Notes: generated by a model not told the origin, from the sequence alone. A stretch of 50,799 nt of DNA from Bacteroidales bacterium (GCA_014860585.1 JACZJL010000041.1:1-50799); one strand, 5' to 3'. Shown: positions 1 through 9,280, counted from the first letter of the stretch. Numbers and translations are program-made.

Positions 1-23
1 CTGCGAACTGCCGACTGCCAACT
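1..23. repeat. Short heptamer repeat at window edge
   Basis: The first 23 bases are three imperfect 7-base units of the form CTGCNNA followed by CT. The array probably continues to the left of the window. It lies in the intergenic space before smpB and has no visible coding content. Confidence 0.4.
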
Positions 24-60
24 ATTTTCCCTCATTTTAAACCAAATCCATCTTTACTGT

Positions 61-68
61 TACTTTTG
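61..68 (+). promoter_or_regulatory. -7 promoter element of smpB
   Basis: TACTTTTG matches the Bacteroidota sigma-A -7 consensus TAnnTTTG. It ends only 8 bases before the smpB ATG, so the transcript would have a leader of only a few bases. No convincing -33 TTG is seen upstream. Confidence 0.5.
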
Positions 69-76
69 CAACCGCT

Positions 77-523
77 ATGGCAAATTTTATCGAGATAAAG
101 AACAAAAAGGCATCCTACCAGTACTTCCTCGTTGAAGAATATACTGCGGGTCTTATCCTTACCGGCACTGAGATTAAATCGGTGAGGGCGGGCAAGGCCA
201 ACATTGCCGATGCTTTCTGTATTTTCCAGGGCAACGAAATGTTCGTGAAGGAGATGCACATTGCCATTTACACGCAGGGAACCATTTACAACCATGAGCC
301 AAAACGCGACCGCAAGCTGCTGCTCAACCGGCGCGAATTAAAGAAATTGCAGGGTAAGGTGAATGAGAAGGGATTTACCATCATTCCCACGCTGATGTTT
401 GTAAACGAGAAAGGGCTGGCTAAACTGAAGATCGCGCTGGCCAAAGGAAAGCACTTTTACGACAAACGTGAAACCATCAAGAAAAAAGATGTTGCCAGAG
501 ACATTGAACGCTCGGAGTATTAA
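77..523 (+). CDS. smpB: SsrA-binding protein SmpB
   Basis: SmpB binds tmRNA (SsrA) and brings it to stalled ribosomes for trans-translation in the cytoplasm. The 148-residue length is normal. Family hallmarks are visible: the N-terminal beta-barrel start (KNKKASYQYF), the segment TGTEIKSVRAGKANIADAF, the NHEPKRDRKLLLNRRE block, and the basic C-terminal tail (KGKHFYDKRETIKKKD) that folds into the decoding site. The ATG at 77 follows a -7 element by 8 bases, which fixes the start and implies a nearly leaderless mRNA. No operon partner is visible; the next gene has its own spacer of about 90 bases. Identification is firm. Confidence 0.97.
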   Translation: MANFIEIKNKKASYQYFLVEEYTAGLILTGTEIKSVRAGKANIADAFCIFQGNEMFVKEMHIAIYTQGTIYNHEPKRDRKLLLNRRELKKLQGKVNEKGFTIIPTLMFVNEKGLAKLKIALAKGKHFYDKRETIKKKDVARDIERSEY

Positions 524-616
524 CAAAACTTTTTATTCAATTTTTTCCAAACAATCAATCTTTGTATCGGTTTTGCGTTTATCAGAACAAAATCTAAAAT
601 TTAAATATTGAATTCT

Positions 617-1165
617 ATGAAAAACCTGATTTTACTTTCAATCGCAGTCTTTTTCCTTATTATTCCCCAGCAAATCAAATCCCAGGAACCACCGAAGGTT
701 AAATGGTATTCCATCGAAGAAGCGGTTGCGCTGAACAACAAAGCAAAAGACAAAGACAAAAAGAAATTTTTTATTGATGTTTACACCGACTGGTGCGGCT
801 GGTGCAAAAAGATGGATGCCAATACTTTTACTGACCCGGTGATTGCCAAATACCTGAATGAGAATTTCTGGCCGGTGAAGTTTGATGCTGAGTCCTCAGC
901 GCCGGTCACGATTAATGAGCAGACTTATGTAAATCCCAATCCGGGCACAAAACGATCTACCCATCAACTGGCCATATCACTGCTCAACAAAAGACTTTCC
1001 TATCCTTCGTTTGCATTTTTAGATCAGGAAGTTAAATTGATCACCGTGCTGCCAGGCTACAATACGCCCGACAAACTGGAACCGGTGCTCCATTTCATTG
1101 CCCAAGAGGCCTATAAAGACCAAACCTTCGACCAGTTCAAAGCTAATTTTAAGGGGAGTTATTAA
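617..1165 (+). CDS. Exported thioredoxin-like protein
   Basis: A 182-residue thioredoxin-fold protein with a Sec signal peptide (about residues 1-22, ending before QEPP), so it should act in the periplasm on disulfides. The redox motif is Cys60-Gly-Trp-Cys63 in the context DVYTDWCGWCKKMD, and a cis-proline loop (LSYPSFAFLD) follows. This resembles the thioredoxin_7/DUF255-like exported thioredoxins of Bacteroidota. I chose the ATG at 617 because it gives a normal signal peptide; a TTG nine bases earlier is in frame. It stands alone between smpB and a convergent gene. The partner substrate is unknown. A stretch resembling its last ten codons recurs at 3056-3088. Confidence 0.85.
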   Translation: MKNLILLSIAVFFLIIPQQIKSQEPPKVKWYSIEEAVALNNKAKDKDKKKFFIDVYTDWCGWCKKMDANTFTDPVIAKYLNENFWPVKFDAESSAPVTINEQTYVNPNPGTKRSTHQLAISLLNKRLSYPSFAFLDQEVKLITVLPGYNTPDKLEPVLHFIAQEAYKDQTFDQFKANFKGSY

Positions 1166-1336
1166 CGATTTTCTGTAAAATGCAACCGGAAAAAGTCAGC
1201 AGTCATCAGCCTGCAGACACCATACACAACAGTAGAAATAAGACATTAATTGTCTCTCCGTTAAAACAATAAAAATTATCATTTTTTTCTGACAGACTAT
1301 TTTTTCCAACACAACAGAACGCTGCTGCAGATAATG

Positions 1337-1400
1337 GATCAGCAGGCATGAGCCTGCAAAAATAGACCAGCTTAGGCAGAAGCCAATGCTGATTTTATTC
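1337..1400. repeat. Degenerate intergenic repeat, copy 1
   Basis: A GC-richer intergenic segment holding a short inverted pair (GCAGG...CCTGC) followed by AAATAG and GCTTAGGC. The same order of short words recurs around 20373-20430. It lies downstream of the thioredoxin-like gene and overlaps no gene. Confidence 0.35.
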
Positions 1401-1448
1401 TGACCTTAATTAACTAATCTGAGAAAAAGGAACGATCACCAGGTACAA

Positions 1449-2918
1449 TTACTGCTTTAACAGCTTTTTAATGGTTGTTCCCTCCTCATTGTGAAACCTC
1501 ATAAAATACAATCCATCAGGATAGCCTGACAAATTTACAGAAAGATTACGGCTCATCTGATCAACAGTTTTCACTATCAATAGCTTCCCTGCAGCACTGA
1601 AAATTTCAACAGAATGAATGGGATGATCTGCCAAATCAATATTAACCAATCCATTGGTCGGGTTTGGATAAATTGAAATGTTATCCTGACTTTGCTCAAA
1701 AATATCAACGTATGGATTAAGTGTATACCAGACTGATAGTTCAGGGTGAAATTGTGGGTTGGTTTCGTCGCTGGAATAAAACTCCATATAGCGGTAAAAT
1801 GATTCAACCTGTAAACACATTCTAAAACCAAATCCATTATCAGAATCATTGAGTAAATCTCTAACAAGCCTCGTTACCAAAATGTCTGGGTAATCCTGGT
1901 CACTCGTTGTTGAAAATGGAATGGCAACCCGGTTAGTATTTGTTATGGCAGGCTGATCATTCCAGGTAATTTCATCTTCCTGCCAGGGGGAGGTGATTCT
2001 TTGTATCCATGAGGCATTGGTTCCACTCAGGGTAGAATGGCCTCCAAATTGTGTACAGGCAAACAACGACATGGTAGCCTTAAGTACGTATGCATTTTCC
2101 GGGATTGACGAAAGGTCGAACTCAATAAAGCTACGATCAATAAATGGCTGGTTATCTATGGTTCCGGCATGGGCATGAAAAAACAGGGTGTTGCCCATAT
2201 TCGTGTTTGGAAGCCTGGATTGCACCCTGGCATCTTTCCCGTAAGTTGCATCAGGCTTGAGAACGATACAGGTATCAACCAACAGGCCAGGATGATAAGT
2301 TATTGTTAATTTTGGGCGTAAATTTTCATTCGCGGCATCGCTTGAATAAAAAGTCATACTACGGTACTGCTCTTCAACCTGCAATCTTATCATCATGCCA
2401 AAACTATTGTCAGGATAAGCGATCATATCTTTGATCAGTTCAGTAACATTTATATCTGGATAATCCTGGTTGGATTCATTTGAGAAAGGGATTGTGACAC
2501 GATTATCAACGGTTGTGCCTGGTTGGTTTGCCCAGGTGACTTCATCTTCCACCCAGGGGTTTACTATCCTTTCGAGCCAGCAGGCGTTGGTTCCTGTCAA
2601 TGTTGAATGTCCGCCAAAAGTGGTATTCGCATATAAGGAAAGGGAAGCATCAAGTACAGTAGCATCTGTGGGAATGGAGGACAGATCGAATTCAATCAAA
2701 CAACGATCGATAAACGATTCACCATGAATAGTTCCGGCATGACCATGAAAAAACAAACTGCTGCCCATATTGGTATTTGGCAGGGCATTCTGGATTCTTG
2801 CATCCTTGCCCTCTTCGGCGTTGGGTTGTAAAATAACTACTACCTGGGCATTGATGGAAACGGCAATTAAAGATGCAATAAACAGAAAGAGTCCAAATTT
2901 TGGTTTTAAACTTTTCAT
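1449..2918 (-). CDS. T9SS-sorted protein with two DNRLRE-type domains
   Basis: A 489-residue secreted protein. The signal peptide covers about residues 1-25 (MKSLKPKFGLFLFIASL...). Two tandem domains of about 190 residues follow, each starting with a KDARxQ...LPNTNMG block, passing through an IEFDLSSIP block and ending near YSSD. These match the DNRLRE/CBM96-like secreted beta-domain family, thought to bind polysaccharide or cell surfaces. The last 75 residues form a type A T9SS sorting domain (YPNPTNGLVNI ... GLYFMRFHNEEG). I chose the ATG at 2918 because the longer in-frame start at 2975 lies upstream of the likely promoter at 2963-2970. The two domains are clear internal duplicates. The ligand is unknown. 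Confidence 0.82.
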   Translation of the reverse strand: MKSLKPKFGLFLFIASLIAVSINAQVVVILQPNAEEGKDARIQNALPNTNMGSSLFFHGHAGTIHGESFIDRCLIEFDLSSIPTDATVLDASLSLYANTTFGGHSTLTGTNACWLERIVNPWVEDEVTWANQPGTTVDNRVTIPFSNESNQDYPDINVTELIKDMIAYPDNSFGMMIRLQVEEQYRSMTFYSSDAANENLRPKLTITYHPGLLVDTCIVLKPDATYGKDARVQSRLPNTNMGNTLFFHAHAGTIDNQPFIDRSFIEFDLSSIPENAYVLKATMSLFACTQFGGHSTLSGTNASWIQRITSPWQEDEITWNDQPAITNTNRVAIPFSTTSDQDYPDILVTRLVRDLLNDSDNGFGFRMCLQVESFYRYMEFYSSDETNPQFHPELSVWYTLNPYVDIFEQSQDNISIYPNPTNGLVNIDLADHPIHSVEIFSAAGKLLIVKTVDQMSRNLSVNLSGYPDGLYFMRFHNEEGTTIKKLLKQ

Positions 2919-2962
2919 ATCAGTATTTATTTGGATTTTGAAAAGTATTGAATATTTTTTGC

Positions 2963-2970
2963 CAAAGATA
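2963..2970 (-). promoter_or_regulatory. -7 promoter element of the DNRLRE gene
   Basis: Read on the minus strand this is TATCTTTG, an exact TAnnTTTG match, 45 bases upstream of the ATG at 2918. It rules against the upstream in-frame ATG at 2975. Confidence 0.5.
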
Positions 2971-3055
2971 AGCATTATAAATTCACAAAACGAAAATTCT
3001 GCAAGAAAATCTCAGAATTTTCGATAGTATATTCGGGAAAAGTCAGCTATTGTTC

Positions 3056-3090
3056 CCAGTTCAAAACTACTTTTAAGGGGAGCTTTTAGT
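3056..3090 (+). pseudogene. Possible 3' remnant of a thioredoxin-like gene
   Basis: These bases resemble the 3' end of the thioredoxin-like gene (1132-1165): CCAGTTCAAA, then CTA, then TTTTAAGGGGAG, then a stop codon at the same place. In frame this reads QFKTTFKGSF-stop against QFKANFKGSY-stop. Weaker similarity continues past the stop. It lies in the 400-base gene-free stretch 2919-3319, which otherwise holds only the minus-strand promoter at 2963. It could be the tail of a lost duplicate, or chance. The evidence is short. Confidence 0.3.
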
Positions 3091-3319
3091 TGCATTTCTG
3101 AAAAACGCCAAATAAGATATTGACGGGTGCATACCAATTGACAGAACTTTGAAGTCACCCCGTGAATTACCCGAAAAAGATACCAAATTTGAAAGTTTGG
3201 TGGTCGCTTGAAATCATTCACGAGGTGACTATGCCTCGAAGCAGGCTGGAGCGTAAGCGAAACGCATGGAACTTCCATGGAGAATATTGAAGTTGATCTT
3301 AAAGAATGCTCTATTCTGC

Positions 3320-4039
3320 TCAGCTTATCTCGATATTCGGCTGTATGAGCAAATTGAGTGAATTCAGTTCGAGGGCAACCAAATTACCCATCCCGGGCTT
3401 ATTCGGATGATAGCAACCGGTGTCGAGGGGAATATACCTTTTGTTGGGGTCGGAAAGTATGGTTTTTAAAAATTCGAGACTGACCGGCACATGCCCATGA
3501 ATGACTGTCCGGTTACCAATTTTTTCGGGTTCGGGAGTAAAGGAACTTGTCCATAGCAGGGCATGTAAATCGTCGAAAGGATCTTTACGGTAGAAGTTGA
3601 TTCCGGCATGCACAAGCACATACTGATCGAGTTCATAGAAATACTTCAGTCCACGAATCCATTCTACATATTTTTCAGGAATCTGATCTACGCGTTCGAT
3701 CCCAAAACTCTTCAGTGTGGCGTAACCCCCACTGCGCATCCATTCCTCGAACAGTTTATTGCGTTCTTTGAAAAAGAAAAATTTTCTTTTCAAGTTTTGC
3801 TGGTTCTCGAGTGCAAGCAGTATATACTCCTCATGGTTTCCCCTTAAGGGGTAAATATTCAGTCCCTTCTCCTGCAAACCCATAATAAAATCAAGGACGC
3901 CCTTCGGATCAGGGCCACGATCGATGTAGTCGCCCAGCAAATAAATCTCATCTGTGCCCTGGGGCCTGATCTGGTTTTCGACAAGTGCCCGCAGCGTTTT
4001 TACACAACCATGCAGGTCGGGAATTACCCATCTTTTCAT
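3320..4039 (-). CDS. PPP-family metallophosphatase
   Basis: A 239-residue cytoplasmic phosphoesterase of the serine/threonine phosphatase fold. The dinuclear-metal motifs appear in order: PDLHGC near the N-terminus (residues 5-10), GDYIDRG, GNHEEY, LVHAGI and VIHGHVP. It resembles bacterial PrpA/PrpE-like phosphatases and ApaH relatives, so the substrate could be a phosphoprotein or a dinucleotide; the sequence does not decide. I chose the ATG at 4039, which puts MKRWVIPDLHG at the N-terminus. The in-frame ATG at 4084 lies upstream of a promoter at 4063-4070 and is unlikely. It lies downstream of gpmA on the same strand with about 100 bases between and probably has its own promoter. Confidence 0.88.
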   Translation of the reverse strand: MKRWVIPDLHGCVKTLRALVENQIRPQGTDEIYLLGDYIDRGPDPKGVLDFIMGLQEKGLNIYPLRGNHEEYILLALENQQNLKRKFFFFKERNKLFEEWMRSGGYATLKSFGIERVDQIPEKYVEWIRGLKYFYELDQYVLVHAGINFYRKDPFDDLHALLWTSSFTPEPEKIGNRTVIHGHVPVSLEFLKTILSDPNKRYIPLDTGCYHPNKPGMGNLVALELNSLNLLIQPNIEIS

Positions 4040-4062
4040 AGCAGGAGTTGATTTTGAGGGTT

Positions 4063-4070
4063 CAAATGTA
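4063..4070 (-). promoter_or_regulatory. -7 promoter element of the phosphatase gene
   Basis: Minus strand TACATTTG, an exact TAnnTTTG match, 24 bases before the ATG at 4039. It excludes the longer start at 4084. Confidence 0.5.
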
Positions 4071-4140
4071 AAATAAAAATGCAAGCCACGAAATTTTCCA
4101 CGGCCTGCACCCGATCATTTTCTGTTTTAAAAATGAATAT

Positions 4141-4887
4141 TTATTTCTTTTTCGCCTGATTGGCAACGGCTTCCATCAACTGCCTGATCACTTCAGGGTC
4201 GCCGATAAATTCATCCTTCAGCAGGTTGAGGTCATCATCAAAATCGAAAACGTAAGGAATTCCGGTTGGAATATTAAATTTAATGATTTCCTCTTCGCTC
4301 ATCTTCTTTAAATACTTAACTACAGCACGGAGGCTGTTTCCGTGAGCCGATACCAGGATTTGACTTTGCTTCTGCAAAGCAGGTCTGATGCTGTTTTCCC
4401 AGTAAGGGATCATTCGTGCAATGGTCTCTTTGAGTGATTCTGTGGCAGGGATTTCATCAGGCGAAAGACCCCTGTAGCGTGGGTCGTGCTTCGGGTGGCG
4501 CGGATCCTCTTCGGGGATGGGCGCCGGGGGTACATCAAAACTTCGGCGCCACAGAAGCACCTGCTCTTCGCCATATTTCTCGGCAGTTTCGGCTTTATTC
4601 AGCCCCTGCAACATGCCGTAATGCTTCTCGTTGAGCCGCCAGCTTTTCTGCACAGGAATCCACATCTGATCCATCTGCTCCAGTGCCAGCCATAACGTCT
4701 TGATGGCGCGACGCTGATAGGAGGTAAATGCCATATCAAACTCAAAGCCTTTTTCCTTTAATGTTCTGCCGGCTTCTTTGGCTTCTTCCACCCCTTTTGC
4801 AGTCAGATCAACATCTGTCCACCCGGTGAACCGGTTTTCCTTATTCCACTGGCTTTCGCCATGCCGCAGCAATACTAATCTTTTCAT
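4141..4887 (-). CDS. gpmA: 2,3-bisphosphoglycerate-dependent phosphoglycerate mutase
   Basis: Interconverts 3- and 2-phosphoglycerate in glycolysis and gluconeogenesis. The 248 residues match the usual GpmA length. The phosphohistidine is His9 in LRHGESQWN; the conserved blocks [44 protein letters not shown] and the second histidine (SAHGNSLRA) are all present. The C-terminal tail that closes over the active site ([12 protein letters not shown]) is complete. The ATG at 4887 gives the normal N-terminus [10 protein letters not shown]. It lies between two same-strand genes with spacers over 100 bases, so it is probably monocistronic. Confidence 0.97.
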   Translation of the reverse strand: MKRLVLLRHGESQWNKENRFTGWTDVDLTAKGVEEAKEAGRTLKEKGFEFDMAFTSYQRRAIKTLWLALEQMDQMWIPVQKSWRLNEKHYGMLQGLNKAETAEKYGEEQVLLWRRSFDVPPAPIPEEDPRHPKHDPRYRGLSPDEIPATESLKETIARMIPYWENSIRPALQKQSQILVSAHGNSLRAVVKYLKKMSEEEIIKFNIPTGIPYVFDFDDDLNLLKDEFIGDPEVIRQLMEAVANQAKKK

Positions 4888-5022
4888 ACGTTGAAAAATT
4901 ATTGATTATTGAACTGTTTTATCTTGATTCTCGATGGTAGCTTAACGTTTGCAACAGTTAAATATTGAAACGTATTGCCTGTGAGCAGAAAAAGTTTGGA
5001 TCTCTGGAAAGGTTTGACAGGA

Positions 5023-6969
5023 TCACTTCGCAAATTTCCCCACATAACTTCCGTAGTCAGTTTTTGCATTTAGCAGATAAATGCCATTCGGGAAATGATC
5101 CACATCAATTTTAATCTTTTCATTGATCACCGAATACGGCGTGGAGAAAACTTCTTTCCCGCTAACATCAATAATTGTGATCTCCTCAACCTGGCGATCC
5201 GGAATCATGAATTCGATGTAACCGCTTGCAGGGTTTGGGGATAGTTGTATCTCATGAGGGTCATTTTCGGTGATACCTAACGAAATGTGATCTAATTCAG
5301 CAATCAGCCACCTGTCGGGGTCAAATTTAACCGAATCAATTGAAAAGGCTGGGGCATCGAAAACAAATTGCTGCCCTGAAAAAGTATGATAACAAACCAG
5401 GTCCATGATCTGTCCTTGGCCATATAACCTGATTTGAACCGGCATATCAAAAAAATCTACTGAAGGATGGGATGTTTCCTGATGGATAGTTACCTGCAAC
5501 TCATTGGATTGAACAAGGTTTAACATATCAATTCCATAAATCGGGTAACCTTCGCCGTAATACCATTTTTCGAAAAAAGAAGTCAGATCGCGGCCGCTGG
5601 CATTTTCGAAGTGGTTTTTCACATCCTCAAAAGTGGTGAAACGATAGACCAGTTGTGGGTCGTTTACATAGTTGCGAATGGCCGTGAAAAAGGCTTCATC
5701 GCCAATCATCCATCGCAGCATGTGCAGCAAATATGCGCCTTTGTGATAGGTGAGTCGTGAACTGAAAATCCTTGGAACCGATGTGGTGTCCTGCACATAA
5801 ACAGATCCGTCCGGGGCGGCCAGAATTTTACCGAGTGTTACGTCCTTCCAGATTGGCCACCAGTATCCATCGTACATGTGCTCGAACGAAAGTCCGTTGG
5901 CGTAGGTCGCAAAACCTTCGTTGATCCAGATGTCGTGCCATGAAGCCAGGGTGATCATGTTACCAAACCATGAATGTGCCAGTTCGTGAGCGCGCAGGTC
6001 GTGACCCCATCCCGCCATAAAGCTCATTGTCTGGTGCTCCATGCCACCGCCGGTAATCGAGAACTGGGCGTGGCCGTAGAGTTCGTTCCTGAATGGATAA
6101 GGAGAAAACAATGTATCGAATAGCTGCATCATTTCGGGGGTGTTGACTACCATGTCAGCAATCATGGCGGAATCTTCAGGGTAAACATAGTTGACAATCG
6201 GAACCACACCTTCCGACAGGAAGGCTTGCTGGGTAAAGACAGCATAATTGGTCACAGCAAATGCCACCAGGTAGCTCACTATCGGGTAGCGATGGCCGAA
6301 ATGATAAATCGTGTGATCACCGTCCGGGATTTCGGCTTTTAACAGACCATGGCTTACAGCTTTATATTGTGAAGGAGTTCTGATCACCACATCAACCGAA
6401 TCAATCTTATCAGAAAGATTATTTTTTCCGGGCCACCAGTCTCTGGCGCCATAAGGTTCCGATAACGTCCATATGACGGGTACTCCGTTGTGTTCTGCCT
6501 GCTCAAAAGACCCAAAACCACTTTCGATGACAGGTTCACCCTGGTAGTAAATTGTTAATGAATCGATGCTGTTTGCCAGCACAGTTGAGTTCAGGTGGAC
6601 AGAAAATTCAAAATCAGAGATGTAGTTCCATGTCAAGGGATTTGACCTGAAAATGATTGAGTCGATCATCATATTATCGTTCAGTTCCAGTATTATTGAT
6701 GAAACATTTTCCAAAGCCCGGAAATAATTGGAAACATTTCCCATGATGTAGCGGACAGCCGGGTCAATCTCCCACTCAAAACGGGTGTAAGTCACATCAA
6801 TATTCACTCCGGCACGGGATGGCTGTTGCCGGTTGAAATTTTTAAACTGCATGCTTCGGTTTCTGGCAATCAGTTCGGTATTGTCCTCAAAAATGTAGTT
6901 CTGAGAGAATAGTGGATCAATCGTAAACAAAACGATGAGCAGTAACAGGGATATTATCAGTTTTTTCAT
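5023..6969 (-). CDS. Secreted M1-family metallopeptidase with T9SS sorting domain
   Basis: A 648-residue secreted zinc peptidase of the aminopeptidase N (M1) family. The signal peptide covers about residues 1-23 (MKKLIISLLLLIVLF...). The M1 exopeptidase motif appears as GGGMEHQTM, and the zinc motif HELAHSWFGN near residue 327 is followed by the third ligand in WINEGFATY. The last 75 residues are a type A T9SS sorting domain (LSPNPASGYIEF ... PNGIYLLNAKT). It should be exported to the cell surface or medium and trim peptides there. The start at 6969 gives a clean signal peptide; an in-frame ATG at 7020 would add 17 residues that do not look like one. Confidence 0.9.
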   Translation of the reverse strand: MKKLIISLLLLIVLFTIDPLFSQNYIFEDNTELIARNRSMQFKNFNRQQPSRAGVNIDVTYTRFEWEIDPAVRYIMGNVSNYFRALENVSSIILELNDNMMIDSIIFRSNPLTWNYISDFEFSVHLNSTVLANSIDSLTIYYQGEPVIESGFGSFEQAEHNGVPVIWTLSEPYGARDWWPGKNNLSDKIDSVDVVIRTPSQYKAVSHGLLKAEIPDGDHTIYHFGHRYPIVSYLVAFAVTNYAVFTQQAFLSEGVVPIVNYVYPEDSAMIADMVVNTPEMMQLFDTLFSPYPFRNELYGHAQFSITGGGMEHQTMSFMAGWGHDLRAHELAHSWFGNMITLASWHDIWINEGFATYANGLSFEHMYDGYWWPIWKDVTLGKILAAPDGSVYVQDTTSVPRIFSSRLTYHKGAYLLHMLRWMIGDEAFFTAIRNYVNDPQLVYRFTTFEDVKNHFENASGRDLTSFFEKWYYGEGYPIYGIDMLNLVQSNELQVTIHQETSHPSVDFFDMPVQIRLYGQGQIMDLVCYHTFSGQQFVFDAPAFSIDSVKFDPDRWLIAELDHISLGITENDPHEIQLSPNPASGYIEFMIPDRQVEEITIIDVSGKEVFSTPYSVINEKIKIDVDHFPNGIYLLNAKTDYGSYVGKFAK

Positions 6970-7100
6970 CTTAAAACAATTAGTCCGAAGAGTAAACAAC
7001 CAAACCGGATATTTGTGCAAAATGAACTTGTCAGCAGCCGGTCATTCATTTTTTCTGACGGTCAAAATTAGGAAAATGAATGAAACACCGCCATTTTTTG

Positions 7101-7108
7101 CATCTTTG
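7101..7108 (+). promoter_or_regulatory. Likely -7 promoter element of the Ig-like lipoprotein gene
   Basis: CATCTTTG matches TAnnTTTG except at its first base. It lies inside the 5' end of the longest possible reading frame and 16 bases before a GTG, so it argues that translation starts at 7125. Confidence 0.4.
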
Positions 7109-7124
7109 CACAAATTTCGTTGCA

Positions 7125-8870
7125 GTGATCAAATCATTTTCTTTTGCATTTTTAGTGGGATTTGGCTTCATGCTATTGTTTGGCTGTGCCAGCCAGGTTT
7201 CTCCCGGTGGAGGCCCAAAAGACGCAGAACCGCCGGTTGTGGTTAGAAGCGAACCACTAAATTTTTCCACAAGTTTTAATCAGAGCACCATTCAACTCAC
7301 CTTTAACGAATTTGTGAAGCTAAAGCAGGCCAATGAGCAAATTCTGATCTCTCCGCCCATGAAAGTCAGACCAGAGTACCGTTTGCGCGGAAAGACCGTA
7401 ATTATTGATCTGAAAGAAGAATTGTTACCCAACACAACCTACTCCATTTTCTTTGGCAGCGCCATCGTTGACATTACCGAAGAAAATCCGCTCACCGATT
7501 TTCTCTATGTTTTTTCAACCGGGGAATACCTCGACTCCCTATCGGTTGCGGGGGAAGTGGCGAATGCTTTTACCGGTTTGCCCGAAGAAAACATTTTTGT
7601 CATGTTGTATTCCATCGGAAATGATACTGTGCCGGTAGATTCACTACCCATGTCAGTCAGGCCGTTGTATGTTACCAAAACAGATAAAAACGGGATTTAC
7701 AGGCTGCAATTTCTCAGGAATGAGCCGATGAAACTTTTTGCCCTGAATGACATGAACAGCAACTATCTCTTCGACATTCCTGACGAGGAGGTTGCATTTG
7801 CCGATACACTGGTAATCCCTGAAAAACCATTGACCATTGAGCCTGAACCTGTTTCAGATGGCAATGATTCCTTAATGGTCAGGGATTCAATAATCGTCAG
7901 GGATTTGTACAAAAACTATTATCCGCTCCGGCTATTTCAACATGTGGACTCTACACAGCGACTGCTCAGCGGTGACGGACTTCTCCCGCCAAAATTCCGC
8001 CTTGTGTTCAGACACCCGGCACAAAACCTTTCAATCGAGCTATCAGAACCACAAGTTGAGGGGGATTGGAAAATCGAAGAACTGAACTCCCGTAAGGATT
8101 CACTTATGGTTTGGCTAACAAGATCGGAGTTTGATACCCTACAGGTGAAGATCAGTTTAGCCGATACGGTTTTCGATACCATTCAGATTGTCATTCCGGA
8201 AAAGAAAGAAACAAAAACGACCCAACGCAGACGCGACGCTGATGAGCCGGTTAAACCCCAAAGACTGACGGTAGCAGGTAATGTTAAAAGTCGCACATTA
8301 GATTTAACGGACTCATTGATACTAACTTTTGAAAACCCCCTGGTTAGCTTTGATTTTTCTGATATATTGATGATTGCAGGAAACGATACCATCATTGGGG
8401 CGCCATTCGCACCTCTGGACAGCATCCGGCGAAAATTCATCCTTGAAAAACGGCTGAATGAAGAAACCCTTTACGATTTTACTTTCCCGGACTCAATCCT
8501 AACCGACATTTACGGACTGACCAACGATTCAGTTCGCATTGTTTTCAAGACTAAAGGACTCAATGAATATGGCAACCTGTTTATTGATTTGCAGATCAAA
8601 GACGAAAATCATCCTTACATCCTGCAATTGCTTGATATCAAGGATAAGATCATCAGGGAGCACTATGTGCACCGGTCGGGAGAAGTAAAATTTGAATTGC
8701 TGAATCCGGCTATTTACCGGTTAAAAGCGATCCGGGATGCATGGCCAAACCGTCGCTGGGATACAGGCGACTACATCGAAAAGCGGCAACCTGAGGAGGT
8801 ATTTTTCTATCCGGCGGAGCTACAGGTACGACCCAACTGGGATATCGAGGAACAATGGGTAATCGAGTAA
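7125..8870 (+). CDS. Ig-like (Big_5) domain lipoprotein
   Basis: A 581-residue lipoprotein common in Bacteroidota. From the GTG at 7125 it starts MIKSFSFAFLVGF and reaches a lipobox ending LLFGC, so Cys21 would be lipidated. The ATG at 7080 would put 15 unlike residues in front and lies upstream of a probable promoter. The mature N-terminus (SQVSPGGGPKDAEPPVV) followed by an SbsA-like Ig domain (about residues 25-130, STIQLTFNEFVKLK) is a conserved signature of this family. The C-terminal half has further beta-rich repeats and the ending WDIEEQWVI. It is outer-membrane associated by inference and its molecular role is unknown. It is convergent with an ArsR-type regulator gene 22 bases downstream. 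Confidence 0.8.
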   Translation: MIKSFSFAFLVGFGFMLLFGCASQVSPGGGPKDAEPPVVVRSEPLNFSTSFNQSTIQLTFNEFVKLKQANEQILISPPMKVRPEYRLRGKTVIIDLKEELLPNTTYSIFFGSAIVDITEENPLTDFLYVFSTGEYLDSLSVAGEVANAFTGLPEENIFVMLYSIGNDTVPVDSLPMSVRPLYVTKTDKNGIYRLQFLRNEPMKLFALNDMNSNYLFDIPDEEVAFADTLVIPEKPLTIEPEPVSDGNDSLMVRDSIIVRDLYKNYYPLRLFQHVDSTQRLLSGDGLLPPKFRLVFRHPAQNLSIELSEPQVEGDWKIEELNSRKDSLMVWLTRSEFDTLQVKISLADTVFDTIQIVIPEKKETKTTQRRRDADEPVKPQRLTVAGNVKSRTLDLTDSLILTFENPLVSFDFSDILMIAGNDTIIGAPFAPLDSIRRKFILEKRLNEETLYDFTFPDSILTDIYGLTNDSVRIVFKTKGLNEYGNLFIDLQIKDENHPYILQLLDIKDKIIREHYVHRSGEVKFELLNPAIYRLKAIRDAWPNRRWDTGDYIEKRQPEEVFFYPAELQVRPNWDIEEQWVIE

Positions 8871-8892
8871 AACTTCAGAGGGTTGGATCGAC

Positions 8893-9186
8893 TCAATCGT
8901 GGCAACGGTTAATGCAATCTATGATCTCCGTCAGGGTTTGATGTTTCAGTGAGTACATGATTTTTTTCCCCTGTCGCTGACTTGTCAGCACCCCCTTGTT
9001 TTTGAGGATGTTCAAATGATGTGACGCCGAAGCCTGGTCAATACTCAATCTTTCGAAAATCTCTGTAACACTCATAGGGTTGTCATGGAGCATATCGAGG
9101 ATGGCAATTCTTAAGGGATGGGAAATGGCTCGAAGTTTACCGGCAGCCATTTCGAGTTTTTCCTGGTCGAGATGTAATTTATCCAT
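8893..9186 (-). CDS. ArsR-family transcriptional regulator
   Basis: A 97-residue winged-helix repressor. The helix-turn-helix is clear (MSVTEIFERLSIDQASASHHLNILKNKG in two parts), followed by the wing LTSQRQGKKIMYSL. The N-terminal part (AGKLRAISHPLRIAILDML) is standard ArsR. No CxC metal-binding motif is present in the recognition helix; the only cysteine is near the C-terminus (DCINRCHD), so arsenite sensing is not supported. The target is not obvious from its neighbours: ade and rex lie upstream with their own promoter. It has its own promoter at 9200-9227 with a very short leader. Confidence 0.9.
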   Translation of the reverse strand: MDKLHLDQEKLEMAAGKLRAISHPLRIAILDMLHDNPMSVTEIFERLSIDQASASHHLNILKNKGVLTSQRQGKKIMYSLKHQTLTEIIDCINRCHD

Positions 9187-9199
9187 TGGATTTTTTTTG

Positions 9200-9227
9200 C
9201 AAAACTATCAAAAAAACATATTCACAA
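9200..9227 (-). promoter_or_regulatory. Promoter of the ArsR-family gene
   Basis: Minus strand TTG (9225-9227), 17 bases, then TAGTTTTG (9200-9207). Transcription would begin around 9194, only about 8 bases before the ATG at 9186. Confidence 0.5.
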
Positions 9228-9280
9228 TGGGTAAATATGTAATTTAGTTAGTTTTTAAATAGTGACTGTCAGAAAACAAC

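Noticed and set aside
3012-3278. Minus-strand 88-codon open frame in the gap before the phosphatase gene
   Set aside because: No family resemblance or promoter, unusual composition, and it overlaps the thioredoxin-tail echo on the other strand. Treated as non-coding.
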